From Stenocarpella maydis (lineage: Eukaryota > Ascomycota > Sordariomycetes > Diaporthales > Diaporthaceae): DNA of 64,000 nt. Under the pieces are notes generated by a model, which saw only the letters and a program-made list of their open reading frames with translations, ran no database searches and was not told the origin of the DNA. The stretch is taken from assembly GCA_002270565.1 (NCBI GenBank), contig NQMI01000051.1, positions 124,001-188,000 of the forward strand. Direction: 5' to 3'. The translations under genes were made by a program, and so were the position numbers. Shown here piece by piece: positions 23,257 to 34,021 of the stretch (the stretch's first letter is position 1; every line of letters starts with the position of its first letter).

Positions 23257-24082
23257 CAAAAACTCCAGGATTTCCAGGATGGACGACAACCCCTTCCGCC
23301 TAGGGTTCAGTGGACGAGGCCAACTATTCCTCGCCAGTTACACTGGGACAGTCGGTGAGGTTCGATGAATCCACAAAGCGTGTGTCCAGGATTCCGGCTC
23401 GACGACAAGAGACGTAGGCCCCATTCGACACCGGGGGGCCGAACTCTTTTGACCTTATTGCACGCCCTGTTTCTTTTCTTTTCTTTTTCCCCCCTGCCAT
23501 CAAGCAAACCCCCACACACACACACAACCTCCACCCTCTCTTTTGACGGGCCCCTTCGTGATGAGGCCCTTCCCCCCTTTCCATGCCCACCCTAGGCAAT
23601 ATACGTACACCCAACCCTCCTCCCCAAATACAAACACATGCAATGGACTTCAGCATTCTGTTTGCCCTTCTGCTCTCCTGCGACAAGAGGGAGACTTCAT
23701 CCACTCACATTGGTCGAGCAGCCAATAGGCTGAGCAGCGACCAACATTCGAATGCCACCGCAGAGGTATCCAAATTCCTTAACCAGCATATGCGGCGACG
23801 GCGAGAAGGCCAGTTGCACACACCATCAACGCCAAGATGGAATGACAAGAGAGAGAATGAGAAAACAGCACTGGTCACGGGGTAGCTAGCCTCTGACACG
23901 GGGTTGGGATCGCAAGCAAAACCGCAGCGGACGGACACTGGGGCTTTGAATAGAGGGTGATTAATGACCAGGCAACGCACAAGGTAACAACAGCACTAGC
24001 TGCGCGGGAGTCCATAGAAATAATTCCGACCGCAGACCCATCACCACCCTACCAACCCACCCCACCCCTTTACCAAGCGTCC

Positions 24083-25226
24083 CTAGAGCCCAACCTTGCC
24101 CGCCAGCTCCCTCGCCATCCCCATAAACGCCTCGGCCCTCTCGCTGCCGGGCTCCTCCACGACGGAAGGCCTCCCCTCGTGCGCGTGGCCGCCGATGTTC
24201 GGGTGCAGCGGGACATCCCCCAGGAACGGGATGCCGTGGTCGGCGCAGGCCCTCCGCACGCCGTCGCTGGGGCCGAAGATGTGGTGCTGGCCGCCGCAAC
24301 CGGGGCAGGTGAAGAGGGACATGTTGTTTACGAGGCCGAGGAGGGGCACGCCGACCTTCTTGAACATGTTGATGCCCTTGACGGCGTCCTTGACCGACAG
24401 TGAGTGGGGTGTTGTTACAATCACCGAGCCTATGGGTGTGCACACCGTAAGTCATGCATTTTCTTGATTTGGGCAGTGCCGGGTAGGTGAGAAGGCGAGC
24501 TTACCGTCCAGCACGATCTGCTGTGTAATGCTCAGCTGCGTGTCGCCGGTGCCCGGCGGCAGGTCCAGGACAAGAACGTCGAGGCCACCCCAGTGGACCT
24601 CGTGGAGGAGCTGCTGCAGCGCCTTCATGACCATCATGCCGCGCCACACGACGGGTGCCTCCTCCCCGACTAGGTACCCCATCGACATGGTCTTAACCCC
24701 GTAATTCGAGAGGGGAAGCAGCTGATTATCTGGGTGGCCGTAACTTCATCAGTTACTCGAAGCGGACCCGCGTGGCTGATGCTGCTTCTGCTGTCGCTGC
24801 TCCTTCGGACACACAGAGGGGTTTTGATGGATACTACCGCGACGCACTTTCAGAGAGCCTCGGCTCCTCATTGAGGTTGAACAACGTTGGTATCGACGGC
24901 CCAAAGATGTCCGCGTCCAGGATCCCGGAGCGGTGGCCCAGCCTCGCAAACGACAGCGCCAGGTTCGCGGCGATGGTGCTCTTGCCTACGCCGCCCTTTG
25001 CCGAGGACACGGCGATGGCCTTGGCGACGTCCTTGATCTTGCGCCGCTCGGGCAGGCCGCGCTGCATCCGGGGGATGGAGCCTGTCCGGGGGAGGCCCTA
25101 TAGGGGGGTATTGATTAGTATTTGTGAAGCCTAACAGCAGAGGAAGGAACTCACGAGGGGATTCTCATGTCGTAAAGGGGAGAGGGTGCTGAAGTAGCGC
25201 CGTTGTATCGGCGTCATGACGGTCAT
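24083..25226 (-). CDS. ind1: Mitochondrial P-loop Fe-S protein Ind1 (NUBPL/Mrp family)
   Basis: Delivers Fe-S clusters during assembly of respiratory complex I in the mitochondrial matrix. Exons, in transcript order, 25155-25226, 24848-25097, 24505-24729 and 24083-24429 give 297 aa. The N-terminus is basic and hydroxylated (MTVMTPIQRRYFSTLSPLR), a mitochondrial presequence. The deviant Walker A is KGGVGKST (residues 58-65), Walker B is VLDLPPGTGD, and the cluster-binding CPGC is at 224-227. For exon 2 I chose the GTGCGT donor at 24847, which restores LSENNQLLPLSNYGVK; reading on past it does not continue the family text. It shares a 453-bp divergent promoter with bfr2. Confidence 0.93.
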
Positions 25227-25679
25227 TTTTTATGTTAGAATCTAGTCAACCAACGAATGAACTCGAACGCCTCAGAATTATGCTTCTAATTCCCCAACGA
25301 GTCTTATGAGAAATGAGGAATTAACGAGATGGCTGGAATCATGGTGAGAGCGCCACCATCTCAAGCTTGCACCCCTGGCTGAGATATAGAGAATGAGAGG
25401 GCCGCTGTCATTTATGAACCTGAAATCAACATTTACAACGCGGGATCATGTCTGAAAGCCGCATGTCGTCGTTCAGTGAGTGCCCCAAAAAAGGGCTTCG
25501 GTTTGCCTGACTTTAGCAACCAATCATTATCCCTGCCAGCCTGCCAGCTGCCCCCCCCCCCCAAAAAAAAAAAGCCGGAGCGGCCCCACTAAAAAGTTCA
25601 GAGGCTTCATGTTGTATTTTTGCCCGCCGGCCGAAATTTCGATGCTCCTCCAACAACCACTCTCGGAGCAAAAGAAACC
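25227..25679. promoter_or_regulatory. Divergent promoter of ind1 and bfr2
   Basis: 453 bp between two divergent starts, with a C13/A11 homopolymer junction near 25549-25572. No further site recognised. Confidence 0.55.
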
Positions 25680-27529
25680 ATGGCGCCCGCAAAGTCAGCG
25701 CGCGCGAAGAAGTTCGCTACGTTCGAAGACAAGGCTGTCAAGGGTATGCCAACCGATTTCTGGACTTCCGAAGCAAGCAAGGAAACTTGTTGGACTGACC
25801 CCGTCAATTGCAGATTACGACCCTGAAGCAAATCACCCATCCGAGGACGACAGCGACAGCGACAGCGAGGCCGACGAGGACTTGGCAGGAACCGAACACT
25901 ACGTGAGCGTAGGGTATGCATTCCTAGAAAAAACACAACTATGTCGTGACAGATCCTAACGACTCCTGCAGCAAGAGCAAGTTGCGCCAAAAGGAAGCCC
26001 CGGCACTGGGTCCCAAATACAGCGGTGTCAAAATCAGTCGCGCAGCTTTGGAAGACAACAGCGATGGTATCAGCGAGAGTGGCTCGGAAGAGGACGACGA
26101 GAGCGGCTCGGAAGATCCCCAGGAGTACGACGACCCCGACACGGCCGACCTTGAACGAGACAACATAATCGACGACGACGATGAGATCGATAGCGACGAG
26201 GCCTTCATGGACGGCGAGGAGGAATCTTTCAGGAAAAAGGGTTTCACATTCAAGGACAGCAAGAAGCCTGCCAAGAACGAATCCAAACCTACTACGAATG
26301 GGCGGTCCAGGAGGGCTGTCGCGTCCGATTTCATGTCGAGCTCCGGGAGCGAGGACGAAGACTCTCAGTCCGAAGACGACTCGGAAGGTGACTCGTTGGA
26401 CCATCTGGACTCGGGCGACGATCTCATTGACCGAGAGGCCGAGGAGTCGTCTGACGATGAGGGCTCAGAGGAGGGTTCTGAGCAAGATGAGAGCTCCGAA
26501 GACGAAGAGGAAGACGAAGACACCGAGATGAAGGATGCTGGTCCCAAGGATAGCCATGCTACACTGCGGGAGATGTTACAGCAAGGCCAGAAGACTGCAA
26601 TCGCCACCATTTCTCAAGCAGCCAAAGAGGACGCTGCAAAAGGTGCTGCGGTCCGGAAACAGAGGCGCACCTATGACTCCCTTTTGAGCCTCAGAATCCG
26701 TCTCCAAAAGGGGCTCGTTGCCGCCAACTCTTTCCAACAGGCGACTGAAGCGGACGACACAGGCAAGGAGCCCTACGAAGCGGCGGAGGAGGCCGCCATC
26801 CGGTTGTGGAACGCCATTGATGGCTTCAGGGCCAGCCTTCTTCCCGAGCCCAAGGCAGGAGACAAGCGCAAGCGCGACGTTTCCACCACGACGTCCAACG
26901 ACGAGCTCTGGGAAGAAATGCAGGCCACCGAGGAGTGCGCCATCAAGAAGCGGAACAAGGTTCTCGAAAAGTGGTCCAGCAGGTTCAAGAACACCTCGAC
27001 GACCATGAACACCCGTCAGCTTGGCGCGGCAAAAGGATCGCAGTCCTTGGTGGCGGTGCTTGAGGACCAGATGATCAACTCGGAGCGCCTGATCAAGCGC
27101 ACCCAGGTGCCCCGGTCCTGCGCTCCCCTCCAGGCGGCCAAGAAGATCGGCGAGGACCCGGGTATCTACGATGACGCCGACTTCTACCAGATGCTTCTCA
27201 AGGAGCTTGTCGATCAGCGCACGACCGACTCTAGGACAACAGGCAATGATAGCGTGCCCACGGTGCGGTGGACGGCGATCAAGGAGGCCAAAACCCGGAA
27301 GCAGGTTGACAGGCGGGCGAGCAAGGGCCGCAAGATGAGGTTCACGGTGCACGAGAAGCTGCAGAACTTCATGGCGCCAGAGGACAGGCGGACCTGGGAG
27401 GACGAGGCCATCGACCGGTTGTTCGGGACTCTGTTCGGGCAGCGGATGCAGCTCAAGGAAGAGCTTTCTGATGAGGAGGAGGATGACCTCGCTGCCGAGG
27501 AGGAGGGACTCAAGCTTTTTAGAAATTAG
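25680..27529 (+). CDS. bfr2: Ribosome biogenesis protein Bfr2 (AATF/Che-1 family)
   Basis: Nucleolar factor of the small-subunit processome needed for early 18S rRNA processing. Exons 25680-25743, 25814-25913 and 25972-27529 give 573 aa. After a short basic N-terminus (SARAKKFATFEDK) comes a long Asp/Glu/Ser-rich region (residues about 30-240). The AATF leucine-zipper-like part follows (LREMLQQGQKTAIATISQAA ... YDSLLSLRIRLQKGL), and the TRAUB domain at the C-terminus (RRASKGRKMRFTVHEKLQNF ... LFGTLFGQRM). Length and domain order match Bfr2. Confidence 0.93.
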
Positions 27530-27711
27530 ACCATAGAGGCAGGAGAACCGGTCCTGGTCCGATGAGGCCAAAAAAAAAAAGGTGGTGGCGTCGGCATCCG
27601 CATCGTTGATAGAGGGCCGCCTATGGGGCTGACCGGTCCGAACGCCGTGCAACCCTTCACATGGCGTTGTGCAGGACGATAGCCCGCAAATACATGAACC
27701 TTCACAACAAT

Positions 27712-28137
27712 TCAAAGCTTCCCACGCACTATCCCGTGCAAGCCTGCAGATGTTAGAGACACGAGCAACAGAGCATGCAAGGCGAAGTGTACATAAGGTC
27801 CACCGAACGCATCAGCCTGCTGCAGCCAGCCCCGACCGGGGCCCTGTGCCTTAATCCTCACCCAGGCCCTGCGCATAGGCATGACATGGTATATAGCCAG
27901 CGACGCGGCGACGATGGCGCTGGCGTCGTCGAAGTTGTTGCTGCCCCTGCTGTATAGGACCAGCAAGCACAGCACATTGGTGGCAGCCAGCAGGCCGGCG
28001 TAGCTCTGGCACACGAGGACGGCCTCGTGGCTGGGCCTCGCCTCGCGGAGCTGCTTGGGCGCGTTCAGCATGAAGGACAGCGAGGCGGGAGCCTCAATGA
28101 GGACGTGGAACAGGAGGACAAGGTTGCCGGGATGCAT
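27712..28137 (-). CDS. Small fungal multi-pass membrane protein, function unknown
   Basis: 141 aa from the ATG at 28137. Four hydrophobic segments can be seen: NLVLLFHVLIEAPASLSFML, VLVCQSYAGLLAATNVLCLL, DASAIVAASLAIYHVMP and VHFALHALLLVSLTSAGLHG. The pattern resembles uncharacterised short integral membrane proteins found across filamentous ascomycetes. The frame is open upstream to 28347, but that part is low in coding character, so I prefer the internal start. It converges with bfr2, with only 182 bp between the stops. Confidence 0.6.
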   Translation of the reverse strand: MHPGNLVLLFHVLIEAPASLSFMLNAPKQLREARPSHEAVLVCQSYAGLLAATNVLCLLVLYSRGSNNFDDASAIVAASLAIYHVMPMRRAWVRIKAQGPGRGWLQQADAFGGPYVHFALHALLLVSLTSAGLHGIVRGKL

Positions 28138-30398
28138 GTTTGCGTATGGTAACTTGGGTGATGTGTAGTAGCTAGGGGCCGGCACAATTTGTAATCCGGA
28201 GGGCTTGGACCGGCCGGATTTGTCGACCGTCAAAGGTGGGATTGAGTGTTCCGAGTGCGGTTCCGTGTGGTTGGCTCGCGGCGACGGACCAATGCAGTCA
28301 GTCTCTCTGGCGGCTGTGCAGATTTTAGAGTAGGCCCAATTGGCCAATGGCTAGAATGCAGCGGGGCTCCATGATCAGTTCCTGAACCTGGCCATGATTC
28401 ATTGATTGCGTCGCAGAGGCGGCTCACCTCGGCTCGGTTGCTGGCTGCAGTCTGGTGCTGTCTCGTACCAGGGTCTTGTTCACTGGTAGTACTGCTATGT
28501 AGGTGAACAGTGGTGTAATTCTCATGTCATGTTGACGGGCCTGCGGGCTTGACAGTCGCACAGAGCTTAGTGGGCTGCAAGACGGTGGGTTGTTAAAAGT
28601 GGCTTTGTCTCGTGAAGGGTAGAGGCGGGTGTGGCAGTGTGTGTTGGTGGCATGTTTTGTGTGGTTGGAGCTGCCGACCATCGTCTCAGCGATCTGGCCA
28701 AGGAGCTTTGACTCCTCCAGGGCAGGCTCTGCGTTCTGGTCCCAGGTCCAGGTCTACCCCTCCACAGGGGCTCCAAAGGCTAAATTTTGGCATACTTTTT
28801 CTATTAGAAATTCGAGACCCATCAGGTCAGCCTTTCCCCAATTTGTTGGCAAAATCGACTGAGTTGAGAAGTTCACATTTGACGTTTGGTATCATAAAGG
28901 AGGTGGAGATAATGCTCAAGTAGCTTGAGGCCTAACCAGGGAGACTGGGAGATAGGTAGATCACGCACAGGCAAGAAGGAGGCAAAGGTGAGGAACACTG
29001 GCAGGGAGCAAGCTCCTGGAGGGCGGCCGGGTGGGGCAGGGGAGGGGCGGAAATGCCAGGGGCGGGCTGGCAGCTCTTGCCAATGACAGCACCCGGGAGC
29101 TCACCTTGGACGGCCTGGGAAGCCTGCCACAGCCCATGCATGCTCTGCTACACTTTCGTGTTTTGCGTTTGGGAGGAGACCTTGTCGGCTTTCGTATGGG
29201 CAGACAGAGAGACTGTCAGTCAGGCAGTCGCTCAGTCCAGTCCAGTATCGGTGTGTGGGTGTCTCGGTGTGAGAGTGTGAGAGTGTCTGGTCGTGCGGCT
29301 CGGTACATCATCCAATGGCCATGTTGCATGCAGCATCTCCAGGGTCCTCCAGGCACAGAGATCCGTGGGCTGACGCGCGAATGACTGACTAGCGTATGTA
29401 GTATAGTGTTGAGCATGTCCTCATGCTGTCATGCTGCAGATGCCTCGGTATCATACGCACTGGCTGGGCTGGGATGGGCTGGGCTGGGCTTGTGTTTTCT
29501 CTCGAGAAATTGACAAAATCAAGCTCCCGCCACCAGGAACGGGTAACGGGCGAGTCCTCTCACCTGCAAGGGACCTGTGGACCTCGGGCTGTGTGGCTGG
29601 CGGCCAAACCCACCCCCCCCCCGGGGGGGCGGTATTTGGATCTTTGTACACTACTAGGTATCTGTTGAGCTGCAACAGACACACCTGCAGGGTACAAGTA
29701 CTTTCTGGTTTCTCCGTGAGTCGTCCCATTGCAATCGTAATCACACTCACAGCCCGGAACGATTTCCTCAGCCCGTTGCTGTTTCCTGCACGTACTCTCT
29801 ACGGCACCATAATTTTTTGGGACACCTCTTCCCGCCTCTGTTTCATACATCGCCATCTCGCAGTCACACACCAACTTGACAAGTCTTCGCGCCTGAGTGA
29901 GAAAGTCCCCGCCACACGGTCAGATCACCCAAAGATTGGTCGCGACTATACCTTCTCATATCAACACTGGTGTAAAACCAGAGACGATCGATCTGTGAGG
30001 AGCTTAGGGCAAGTCATAGCCGAATCTGAGCTATCGCCACTAGGTCGCATTCTTCGACTCGCTATCTTCAGTCAGGATTTTGTCGACGCCGTGATTCTTG
30101 GCGAGAAACAAGTCGAAAAAAAAGAGAGAGAAAAAAAAAGGAGGCTAGAGAAAGCCTCACTTAGCAGCTAGTTACCAGCTTGCTGGGCCTGGGCCTTGTC
30201 GCCATCTCTTCTTGAACGTCTCTCGCTTCCTACCTCAACGATCCTCTCTGCACGTGCCGACTGCCCGTTAGCCATTGAACCACGAGTGACTGCTCTACAA
30301 GTCGAATTTGGACTTCAACCGGTGGCGACGACACAAGATACACCTCACGAGACGCACTCGTCGAGTATTCGCCGAGGGTGCTGCGAAAAAGGCCGGTA
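28138..30398. other. Intergenic region upstream of type III PKS
   Basis: 2.26 kb. It holds GGGCT repeats near 29464-29489 and a C10G7 homopolymer junction (29613-29629). A 246-codon plus-strand frame at 29431-30171 has no protein-like character. Probably promoter and leader of the PKS gene. Confidence 0.5.
29613..29629. repeat. C10-G7 homopolymer junction
   Basis: Ten C followed directly by seven G, with a 14-bp perfect palindrome in the centre. Could be real or a sequencing/assembly artefact. Confidence 0.8.
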
Positions 30399-31875
30399 AT
30401 GGCTTCACCAAACACCTTCGGGCAGCTGGGCCTGTCCATCTTGGGGGTTGGCTCTCAGTACCCACCATATGGTCTCAAACCAGACGCCATAGACACCCTG
30501 GCAAGACGCTTCTACCCGGAGAGTCCAGCCATGAAGAAGGTCTGCGCTATCAACCAGTACACCGGTATCGACACCCGCTCTTCCATCGGAAACCCTGAAC
30601 ACCCAGTCGTCAACCACCCAGACCCTCCCTCTATAGCCCAGCTCCATGAGGTGTTCATGAACGATGGTGTACCACTTGCCGTCAGTGCTGCCCGGAAAGC
30701 CATCGCTGAAGCCCAGATCAACCTGGATGAGATTGTAGGTTTTACCGTGTCTGAGCCTGGGACTGAACTAATCTGCGGCATTTCTTCCTGCTCTTCACGG
30801 GATGTATTGCAAGCTAACCACAGTACAGACCCATGTCGTTTCGACAACGTGCACTGACAGCGGCAATCCAGGCTTTGACCACTTCGTGTGCGAGAAGCTG
30901 GGCGTGTCTTACCAGGCGGAAAAGGTCCTCCTTCACGGTGTCGGTTGTGCAGGTGGGTTGACCGCCCTGAGGACGGCGGCGAACCTCGCTTTGGGCCACA
31001 AGTACCGAGGGAGACCAGCACGCATATTGGTCCTTGCCCTCGAAGTAAGCACCACCATGGTGCGGAGTGAGTTGGACAGCATCGACAAGCTTCAGGAGAC
31101 TAGGATAGGAGTCTGCCTTTTCTCAGACTGTGCCAGCGCTGTGATTCTGAGTAATGGCCTGGGCGACGATGGCCTTACACCAGGGCGACCAGTGTACGAT
31201 TTGCTGGGCTGGAACCACCGAATTATCCCAGATACAACGAATGACTTGGGGTTCGATGTTGACCCCGTGGGTTGGAAAGTGATTCTGTCCCCAAGCGTCC
31301 CGAAGATTGCCCAGGGGGCTTTGCAGACAACCTTCTCAGACCTCATGTCCTCAGTGAGGCTGCCACCGCCGTGGGACGATGCGAAGCCATCAGACTTTGA
31401 CTGGGCCATGCACCCGGGCGGTGCTACTATCCTCACTGGTGCGGAGAGGGCGATGGGTCTGGTCCCCGAGCACATGAGAGCGAGTTATGACACGTACATC
31501 AACCACGGAAACTCTAGCAGTGCCACGATATTCAGCGTCCTGGATCGGTTGCGCTCCAAAGACATGGATGCTTGCACACCGGACAATAGGGGCCCAAAAG
31601 ACCATATCGTGAGCTGTGCGTTTGGACCCGGTGTGGCGGTCGAGATGTGTATCTTGAAGAGACACTTTGCACCCGACGCGGAAACGACAGGCTTGCAGAC
31701 TCCACCTGAGACGGAGAGTGAGGAGAGCAGCGCTAAGAGCGACGATGGTGAGACCAGTGAGCGTTCAGACGACCTGGACGTTGAAAATGGGGCGGCTGCG
31801 AAGGACGTTGGACGGGCTGATGCGGGGACGGAGAGCTTTATTAGCCAGGCACTTGCTTCTGTCGAGCTTGACTGA
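30399..31875 (+). CDS. Type III polyketide synthase (chalcone-synthase fold)
   Basis: Homodimeric iterative ketosynthase that extends an acyl-CoA starter with malonyl-CoA to give resorcylic acids, resorcinols or pyrones. Exons 30399-30734 and 30829-31875 give 460 aa. The catalytic triad is Cys152 (GVGCAGGL), His307 (AMHPGG) and Asn340 (NHGNSSSAT); the GPG-like loop is FGPGVAVEM. Spacing resembles the fungal ORAS group. Unlike plant enzymes it carries an acidic Ser/Glu/Asp-rich tail of about 70 residues after the catalytic core (from about residue 387). No tailoring enzymes, transporter or regulator lie next to it, so it looks like a stand-alone synthase. Product cannot be inferred from sequence alone. 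Confidence 0.93.
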
Positions 31876-34021
31876 GTGCTCATTAATTCTTAAACAAAGC
31901 ATAGAACCGACTTGTTTCAGATATCCAGACAGTTACAATAGCGCCATTTTCCATTTTTGCCTTGTTAGTTGTAGATGATGTATCCTGATGCGTTGTGGTG
32001 ATGGCAAAGCCCATCGCTTGCTGTCTAGCTCGGACTCATGGGGAGAACACGCACTTTCAACCACTTAAGCACGCAATTGGTGTGGTATGAAATCCAGCCT
32101 TTGCCGACGTAGTGAGATAGCTAGCTACAGGCTCGGACAACAGAAGAAAGGGGCAAAGCAGAGCGAGTGGTCTGGGTAGAGTTGGAATTGGGCAGAGGGT
32201 CGCCTTGCTATATGCAATTAATTCCTCTAACCTGTATCACATAGTTTGAGTTAAAAAGTATAATAAAGCGCTTCCACCTCTACAAAGGCCCCTCGCTCTC
32301 CTTTGCCCCTTTCTTCAGCAGGGAACCCGCAGACGGACAGTCTCTAATGACGCGGTGTCCGCAAGGTGAACGTTTCGGTCAGCCAACCCTATATCCAGAA
32401 CATTGGCCTTTGGAAGTCCAGAGTTACCAAGACATGCTCATGCTTAGCAGCTGGCCATTGAACAACTTGGAGAAGGCTCTACCTCGTGACAAATAGATGC
32501 TCGAAATAATTAACGACTACAAACTGAGAGCCGTCAATGAGTCGTGAAACTGTGAACCGGCCGAGTTGACATCCTATAATATGTTCCTCCAAGATCCAAT
32601 CAGTACGGTTCTCATATATAACTACATATGTGCATCAGGAGAGGGATGGTTTGATCTCATGATCCAGTCACGTTGTGCCATAGCCAGTATCCACACCCGT
32701 GCGTTGCTCAAATAGTGAGAGAATTGGCCATCTGCGATATTCTGGGTTTCAGATATCTTTCAGCAGTGCATTTACACCCTGGAGTAGCAATGGATCCACA
32801 GGTGGTCCGCATCATTCTACACCCATTCACCCACAGCACTTCGAGCACTCCCATGACACCTACCGTCCTCGTGGTGGAGTGATAGCGCCACGTTCAAGAC
32901 ACATCAATATCAAGGAGACAGATCCAGTCTCCTGGCTTGTTTCTTCCTCTTTGGCTATCTCGGCCAAACAACTTCCAAAGTGGTGGGGCATGTCGAGTCA
33001 GTCTCTTACTCAGTTGCCCCTACACCAAATGACTTCGTTAGTACACAACTTTCAGGTGACTCTCCATCCCACATCCACACTTTTAAACACACTTACCTTT
33101 GGTTCGTTTGCCTAGGTATCGTGTGTCTACATATTTCTTCGTGATTCTTCTCTTGGGGTATCATTCCACCCCTGACCTCATCATTTATCTTACGCCTCCC
33201 CGCCCATCCCTATGTTCTTGCCTCTCATTCTGCTCCCCGCCCCTTTCACCAACTATATGGAAGGTTTTCGACCGAAAACAACCATCCAGCTGTTTTCCCA
33301 AGTATCTTTTCCTTTCCTCGAAAAGTTTCTCAACAAACTTTCCCCAACGGTTGGACTTCGTCCCATTTTCACGCAACTTACGTCAAAGCCTCCTGACGCT
33401 ACCCTCCCACTCTTTCCTTTCTACAGGTACATACTTCAATAGGTACGCCTCATTCTCATCTAGCCCTTAAGCTTCAAACCAGATATCTCTTATGAGGCTC
33501 TTCTCTCTTTCGAATTTTCAAGTCTTGCACATTCCTTTGAGTCAACACTGGGCTTCATGCGCTGGGCTTAGTGGTTAGTGAAATTATTTCTAACATCGAC
33601 TTGGCACAATCCATTACCTTTCCCATATACTTTCCCTCTTGGCTTTCACCGTCCTCGTTCCTCATTCCTCAAACTTACTCCACGTTTCTGCCTTGCTCGG
33701 CCCTTTCCTTGCTCTTACTTACCCCTTTTATACCTTTCCCGCCGGTAACTCATGTTCTCCTCTGACATAACTGCGCCAACACGTACACTTACACTCACGT
33801 ACTTTCTTTCCGCTTACTCTTTCACAAACGCTCTCACAGAAACTCTCACCTACACTCAACGCCTTTTGCTTTTCATCACTGACCACGACTCCGCTTCCTC
33901 TATCTCGTCGACATCTAAGAATACTAAGTCGGCCTCCCCTGTCACAGCTCTCTACAGGCAGCAGTCTTTCCTCACGGCAACCTCCTCTCTTGGTATCCTT
34001 TTTGGCCAACTTTCAGCTACA
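31876..34021. other. Intergenic region, PKS to acidic protein
   Basis: 2.1 kb with no supported gene. The last 900 bases are very rich in C and T on the plus strand and look like a pyrimidine-rich promoter and leader. The frame of the next gene is open back to 33752, but that stretch is low-complexity Thr/Ser/Leu text from the leader. Confidence 0.5.

Larger units (their letters stand above)
22158..24082. other. Convergent 3' regions of pex11 and ind1
   Basis: 1.9 kb with no protein gene I can support. It holds a perfect 22-bp palindrome (22629-22650), a tRNA-like A-box/B-box pair (about 23163-23256) and a short (CA)n run near 23510-23525. Confidence 0.55.

Noticed and set aside
26576..27715. 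379-codon minus-strand frame
   Set aside because: Antisense shadow of bfr2, which has clear family domains on the plus strand.
29431..30171. 246-codon plus-strand frame upstream of the PKS
   Set aside because: No domain, runs through homopolymers, amino-acid composition not protein-like; probably leader DNA.
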